Assembly (NCBI GenBank): GCA_937974825.1
Contig: CALJVD010000015.1
Coordinates: forward strand, 1-36,152
Source: an uncultured Oceanospirillaceae bacterium
GTDB taxonomy: Bacteria > Pseudomonadota > Gammaproteobacteria > Pseudomonadales > Oceanobacteraceae
DNA length: 36,152 bases
Reading direction: 5' to 3'
Shown: positions 32,568 to 36,152 of the stretch, piece after piece
Layout of the letters: each line of letters opens with the position of its first letter
Numbering within the stretch: position 1 is the stretch's first letter
Translations under genes and position numbers: made by a program
The notes under the pieces: generated by a model
Told to the model about the DNA's origin: nothing
What the model saw: the letters and a program-made list of their open reading frames with translations, nothing else
Database searches by the model: none

Positions 32568-32879
32568 TTAACCAGCAATGCTAGTAATTTTAAGTTCAGT
32601 GAACCACTGACGGTGGCCCATTTGCTTCATGTGGTGCTTACGACGCTTGAACTTAATGATTTTAATTTTCTTGTGACGACCGTGAGCTACAACTTCTGCA
32701 ACTACTTTAGCACCTTCCACAACAGGAGCGCCAATTTTCACATCATCACCGTTACCAATTAGTAACACTTTTTCTAATTCGATTTTATCACCAGTTGCCA
32801 CTTCAAGCTTTTCTACTTTAAGTGTTTGGCCTTCTTCAACACGGTATTGCTTACCGCCAGTTACCACTACAGCGTACAT
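32568..32879 (-). CDS. rplU: 50S ribosomal protein L21
   Basis: Large-subunit protein that binds 23S rRNA with L20. The 103-residue sequence is typical: MYAVVVTGGKQYRVEEGQ, GAPVVEGAKVVAEVV, and IKFKRRKHHMKQMGHRQ with the terminal LKITSI. GGAG precedes the ATG. First gene of the rplU-rpmA operon; divergent from ispB across a 270-nt region, as in E. coli. Confidence 0.98.
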   Translation of the reverse strand: MYAVVVTGGKQYRVEEGQTLKVEKLEVATGDKIELEKVLLIGNGDDVKIGAPVVEGAKVVAEVVAHGRHKKIKIIKFKRRKHHMKQMGHRQWFTELKITSIAG

Positions 32880-32997
32880 ACTGTAATCTCCAGATAAAAT
32901 TGCTTAAGCCTTTATATAGGCGCTTTATTCACCCTAGCTTCTTAACGACCTGCTTCTATTAGCAACACTCTGGTTTCTATATGGCAGGGAGCCTATT

Positions 32998-33039
32998 TAA
33001 GGGGCGCAGAAATATAACCTAACTTAGACGACAAGGCAA
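32998..33039 (-). promoter_or_regulatory. rplU promoter with GC-rich discriminator
   Basis: On the minus strand: -35 TTGCCT (33034-33039), 17-nt spacer, -10 TATATT (33011-33016, 5 of 6). Then TCT and GCGCCCCTTA (32998-33007), a 10-mer identical to that at the proximal rpsT promoter. It leaves an untranslated leader of about 120 nt before rplU. Confidence 0.7.
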
Positions 33040-33044
33040 GGGAA

Positions 33045-33073
33045 TTGACACTTAAATACAGAGTTCTTTAGCA
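33045..33073 (+). promoter_or_regulatory. Weak candidate promoter for ispB
   Basis: A perfect TTGACA (33045-33050) is followed at 17 nt by TTAGCA, a poor -10. It lies just beyond the divergent rplU -35. Listed because it is the best match in the region; it may be coincidental. Confidence 0.3.
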
Positions 33074-33149
33074 AGCAGATTGTTGTTTCAGTCGATGACC
33101 GCTAAACTGCCTACCTTTATTATTACCTGTAGATATTTAGGCGATCGTC

Positions 33150-34118
33150 ATGCAAATGCAAGACATACTTAATGTAGTTGAAAACGAATTTAATGACTTA
33201 AACACTCTTATTCATGCTCAGCTTGAATCACGAGTTCCTCTCGTTGAGAAAGTAGCAGAATATATTATTAATAGCGGTGGTAAACGCATTCGTCCTCTGC
33301 TTGTCATATTAACAGCGAAAGCATTTAACCAATGCGATGAGCGCGCCGTTAAACTAGCCACGGTTATCGAGTTCTTACATACCGCTACTCTACTGCATGA
33401 CGATGTTGTAGACACCTCTGACTTACGCCGTGGAAACCCAACCGCTAACGCCATGTTCGGCAATGCGCCAAGCGTTTTAGTAGGAGATTTTTTATACAGT
33501 CGCTCATTTGAAATGCTAGTAGAGCTTTCTTGTATTCCGGTCATGACCATTCTTGCTAAAGCCACTGGCATTATTGCAGAAGGTGAAGTGCTGCAACTAA
33601 CCAACGTTAGAAACCCAGACATTACTGAACAACAGTATATGGATGTTATTCAAGGCAAAACCGCCATGCTGTTTGAGGCAGCAACCGGCGGGATGGCAAG
33701 ATTGATCGGTCGCTCACCTAAAGAATGTGAAGCCATGCGTATCTATGGCCAGCAACTAGGCCTCGCTTTCCAAATGGCAGACGACGTACTGGATTACGAA
33801 GGTGACGCCGAAGCAATGGGGAAAAACGTTGGCGATGATTTAGCCGAAGGCAAAACCACCCTACCTCTTATTCATGCCATCAAGCATGGTAGCGATGAGC
33901 AAAAGAAATTAATTCGTAGCGCCATTCGCAAAGGCGGCTTGAACGATATGTCAGAAGTACTGTCCATTGTGCATGAGCTAAACTCTATCGAGTACACTCA
34001 GCAAAAAGCACAAGAGTGCATAGACCGCGCTTTAGAACAACTTAAGATTTTACCCGAGTCTCCGGCTCGTTCAGCCTTAGAAGCTTTAGCGCTGTTAGCA
34101 ATTAATCGTAAAAACTAA
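33150..34118 (+). CDS. ispB: Octaprenyl diphosphate synthase
   Basis: Makes the long polyprenyl tail of ubiquinone and menaquinone from farnesyl diphosphate and isopentenyl diphosphate. The 322-residue protein carries both Asp-rich motifs of trans-prenyl synthases: LLHDDVVDTSDLRRG (first) and FQMADDVLDYEGD (second). GGKRIRPLL is the usual substrate-binding segment. The exact product length (octa- or nona-prenyl) cannot be read. Position divergent from rplU is the standard gammaproteobacterial arrangement. dsbD begins 17 nt after its stop. Confidence 0.95.
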   Translation: MQMQDILNVVENEFNDLNTLIHAQLESRVPLVEKVAEYIINSGGKRIRPLLVILTAKAFNQCDERAVKLATVIEFLHTATLLHDDVVDTSDLRRGNPTANAMFGNAPSVLVGDFLYSRSFEMLVELSCIPVMTILAKATGIIAEGEVLQLTNVRNPDITEQQYMDVIQGKTAMLFEAATGGMARLIGRSPKECEAMRIYGQQLGLAFQMADDVLDYEGDAEAMGKNVGDDLAEGKTTLPLIHAIKHGSDEQKKLIRSAIRKGGLNDMSEVLSIVHELNSIEYTQQKAQECIDRALEQLKILPESPARSALEALALLAINRKN

Positions 34119-34135
34119 CCTTGCGGAGTATAACC

Positions 34136-35935
34136 ATGCCAAGGCGCTGGACTGTTCGTTTTATGCTGCTACTTCAGCTAGTTCTGTTTAGTAGCATGAG
34201 CCAAGCCAATCTATTAGATAATCTTTTAGGCTCTAAACCGAAGTTCTTACCCGTTGAAAAAGCTTTCCCACTTGAAGCCAGCATCGATGAACAAACATTA
34301 TTTGCACGTTTCAACACCAGCAAAGACTATTACCTTTATAAGCATCAACTATATATCGAACAAAACGGAGTTAAGCGTGAGCCCGTTTTATTATCGCAAA
34401 CGGGCATAGAGAAAGTAGATGAATACTTTGGAGAAATCACTGCTTTCTACGGTCCTTTAGATGTTCAATTTAATCTTAGCGGCTTACAAGAAGGGACTGT
34501 TATTCTGCACCACCAAGGCTGTGCTGATGCAGGCTTATGCTACCCACCTCAGACTCAAACGTTTGAGCTCACCGCTAACAACGTAAAAGCACTCGAAAGT
34601 ACAAGCTCATCAACAAACACAATCGATGACAGCACCGCAAACAATGAACCTCAAGCAAAACACAGTTGGTTTGATGGTAAGTCTTGGTGGGCAATAGCAG
34701 GAATTTTCTTTGCTTTAGGGCTCGGGCTCACCTTTACTCCTTGCGTACTTCCTATGGTGCCTATTTTAACCAGTGTGGTACTTGGCCAAGAAAACGATTC
34801 TGGTAAGCGAGGGTTCTTACTATCGACTACCTACGTTATCGGTATGGCGTTAACTTATGCGGCCGCGGGTGTGCTAATGGGATTACTTGGTGCTGGTGCT
34901 AACGTTCAGATGTGGTTACAGACACCTTCTATTCTTATCGTATTTTCAATTTTATTTGTCGTACTAGCGCTGTCTATGTTTGGCTTATATGAACTGCAAC
35001 TGCCATCTGGTATCCGTAATAAGCTCAACAACATTAGCAGCCGCCAACAAGGTGGCAAGTGGCTAGGCGTTTTCATCATGGGGATGCTATCTGCACTGAT
35101 TGTCTCACCTTGTATTTCTGCACCACTAGCAGCAGCCTTAGTGTATATCAGCTCAACAGGCGATGCGGCTTTGGGTGGCATGGCTTTACTCGCGCTAGGT
35201 TTAGGCATGGGCACACCTCTTATTGCACTAGGCACAACGGGTGCATCGATATTGCCTAAAGCCGGTGCCTGGATGGATCAAATTAAGATCTTTTTTGGCG
35301 TCATACTGTTGGGGGTTGCTATTTGGTTGCTGGCACGCATTCTACCGGCTCCTATTAGTCTGACGCTTTGGGCCATCCTAGCGATTACCTATGCGGTTGT
35401 CTTAGGCGCACTTGAACCTGCGATCAGTATTGCACAACGCTTTATTAAAGGTATTGGCTGGATAATCTTAGCCTACGGCGTATTGGCACTAGCAGGGGCT
35501 TTAATGGGGAACTCCAATCCACTACAACCTTTAAGTCTTAGCGGTATCGGCTCGGTAAACTCCAACAGCAATGAGTCCACCCCACCTTTTTACCGCACCG
35601 TATCAGTGCCTGATTTAGAACAACAGATTAAGAGTGCGCCTGGTTTAGTGATGGTCGATCTCTATGCTGACTGGTGCATTAGTTGCAAAATCATGGAAAA
35701 GGAAATTTTCGAACAAGCAGATGTGCAGAAAACGCTTGCGAATGTCCGTTGGTTACAGTTAGACCTCACGAAAAACGAGCCAGAGCACATTGCCTACTTA
35801 CAAAAACTTAATCTGTTTGGCCCACCAAGCATTTTGTTTTTCCACCAAGGCAAAGAGATTTCTAACAAGCGGATCGTTGGTGAAGTAACAAAATCAGAAT
35901 TTTTATCGCTACTTCCCGACAATACTTTGCTTTAA
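34136..35935 (+). CDS. dsbD: Thiol:disulfide interchange protein DsbD
   Basis: Carries reducing power from cytoplasmic thioredoxin to periplasmic partners such as DsbC. The ATG at 34136 is preferred over TTG 34121 because GCGGAG lies 7 nt upstream; this gives 599 residues with a signal peptide (cleavage near SQA). All three redox pairs are present: C129/C135 in the N-terminal alpha domain (GCADAGLCYPP), C203 (FTPCVLPMVP) and C326 (VSPCISAPLAA) in the membrane domain with about eight helices, and C514/C517 (ADWCISCK) in the C-terminal thioredoxin domain. It is probably co-transcribed with ispB and ended by a terminator. Confidence 0.96.
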   Translation: MPRRWTVRFMLLLQLVLFSSMSQANLLDNLLGSKPKFLPVEKAFPLEASIDEQTLFARFNTSKDYYLYKHQLYIEQNGVKREPVLLSQTGIEKVDEYFGEITAFYGPLDVQFNLSGLQEGTVILHHQGCADAGLCYPPQTQTFELTANNVKALESTSSSTNTIDDSTANNEPQAKHSWFDGKSWWAIAGIFFALGLGLTFTPCVLPMVPILTSVVLGQENDSGKRGFLLSTTYVIGMALTYAAAGVLMGLLGAGANVQMWLQTPSILIVFSILFVVLALSMFGLYELQLPSGIRNKLNNISSRQQGGKWLGVFIMGMLSALIVSPCISAPLAAALVYISSTGDAALGGMALLALGLGMGTPLIALGTTGASILPKAGAWMDQIKIFFGVILLGVAIWLLARILPAPISLTLWAILAITYAVVLGALEPAISIAQRFIKGIGWIILAYGVLALAGALMGNSNPLQPLSLSGIGSVNSNSNESTPPFYRTVSVPDLEQQIKSAPGLVMVDLYADWCISCKIMEKEIFEQADVQKTLANVRWLQLDLTKNEPEHIAYLQKLNLFGPPSILFFHQGKEISNKRIVGEVTKSEFLSLLPDNTLL

Positions 35936-35966
35936 GCCCCTCTTTAGTCAGCAATCCTCTAGACAC

Positions 35967-35997
35967 CAAGGCGCTAAACTGATAGCGCCTTGATTTT
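35967..35997 (+). terminator. Terminator after dsbD
   Basis: CAAGGCGCTA (35967-35976), loop AACTGA, TAGCGCCTTG (35983-35992), then ATTTTT. A 10-bp perfect stem and T-run. Confidence 0.9.
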
Positions 35998-36086
35998 TCC
36001 ATATGCTTTGTTATTATAAACAACGTTTCCTTAATAACGAACTTAGCAATGAAACCTAGTTACCTAACTATTATTTCACAAGAATA

Positions 36087-36113
36087 GCCTCCAGATTTTT
36101 ACTCTCTGGTGGC
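36087..36113 (+). promoter_or_regulatory. Leader hairpin before the last gene
   Basis: GCCTCCAGA (36087-36095) pairs with TCTGGTGGC (36105-36113) with one mismatch, loop of 9 nt. It has no T-run and lies 33 nt before the next start, so it may be a leader structure or operator rather than a terminator. Confidence 0.3.
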
Positions 36114-36146
36114 GTTCGTTAACAATGCTTTAACTGGAGAGAACAT

Positions 36147-36152
36147 ATGCAA
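36147..36152 (+). CDS. Start of a further gene, cut by window edge
   Basis: ATG CAA preceded by GGAGA with a 6-nt spacer, a strong ribosome-binding site. Only two codons (Met-Gln) are present, so no identity can be given. Confidence 0.5.

Noticed and set aside
36018..36029. Second PsrA-type site AAAC-AAC-GTTTC near the right edge
   Set aside because: The left half lacks the leading G/C of the consensus and the symmetric core is only AAAC/GTTT, easily found by chance in AT-rich sequence.

Overview
This 36 kb window looks like chromosomal core sequence from a marine gammaproteobacterium of the Oceanospirillales/Marinomonadales type (Oleispira, Bermanella and Thalassolituus are plausible relatives). 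That placement is inference. It rests on moderate GC, classical gammaproteobacterial blocks (leuS-lptE-holA, rplU-rpmA-obgE-proB, ispB next to the L21 operon), a FadL/long-chain acyl-CoA dehydrogenase cluster and a type II secretion gspN-C-D block. I saw no IS element, phage gene, CRISPR array, tRNA or rRNA. No gene-free stretch exceeds 300 bases.

Layout, left to right. Positions 1-3270 hold poorly known envelope genes: a truncated DUF2846 lipoprotein (-), a tandem pair of related small secreted proteins (+), and a translationally coupled minus-strand pair made of a single-pass coiled-coil membrane protein and a divergent, shortened acyl-CoA dehydrogenase-like protein. Positions 3490-4797 hold sodB and a diheme cytochrome c4-like protein, convergent on one long perfect terminator hairpin. 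Positions 4992-9085 are leuS-lptE-holA. Positions 9209-10647 hold an unrecognised protein and an atypical SDR, overlapping tail to tail. Positions 10820-13859 hold the most unusual unit: a multi-pass membrane AAA/STAND-like ATPase with a C-terminal winged-helix-like region, overlapping by 8 nt a small MscS-family channel.

Positions 13998-20120 form a fatty-acid region: a FadL-type outer-membrane transporter, two paralogous ~600-residue acyl-CoA dehydrogenases in separate transcription units, and a TetR regulator. A PsrA-type palindrome lies at the promoter of the first dehydrogenase and a distinct TetR-type palindrome lies before the regulator. Positions 20214-21476 hold a HAD phosphatase and a YceF-type Maf pyrophosphatase. 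Minus-strand gspN-gspC-gspD (21460-25037) encode the outer-membrane/periplasmic part of a type II secretion system, without gspE-M in view. A ceramidase-family lipoprotein (25123-27195), a YhbQ-type GIY-YIG protein and a TrhA/hemolysin III membrane protein follow.

Positions 28439-32879 are a minus-strand housekeeping block: rplU-rpmA-obgE-proB-kdsA-rpsT. The rpsT tandem promoters and the rplU promoter share an almost identical GC-rich discriminator, suggesting common growth-rate/ppGpp control. The window closes with ispB and dsbD (+), a terminator, and the first two codons of another gene.

All functional calls are from reading sequence motifs; no database search was run. Start codons were moved from the longest open frame where a ribosome-binding site favoured an internal start (the 672 gene, lptE, gspC, dsbD).
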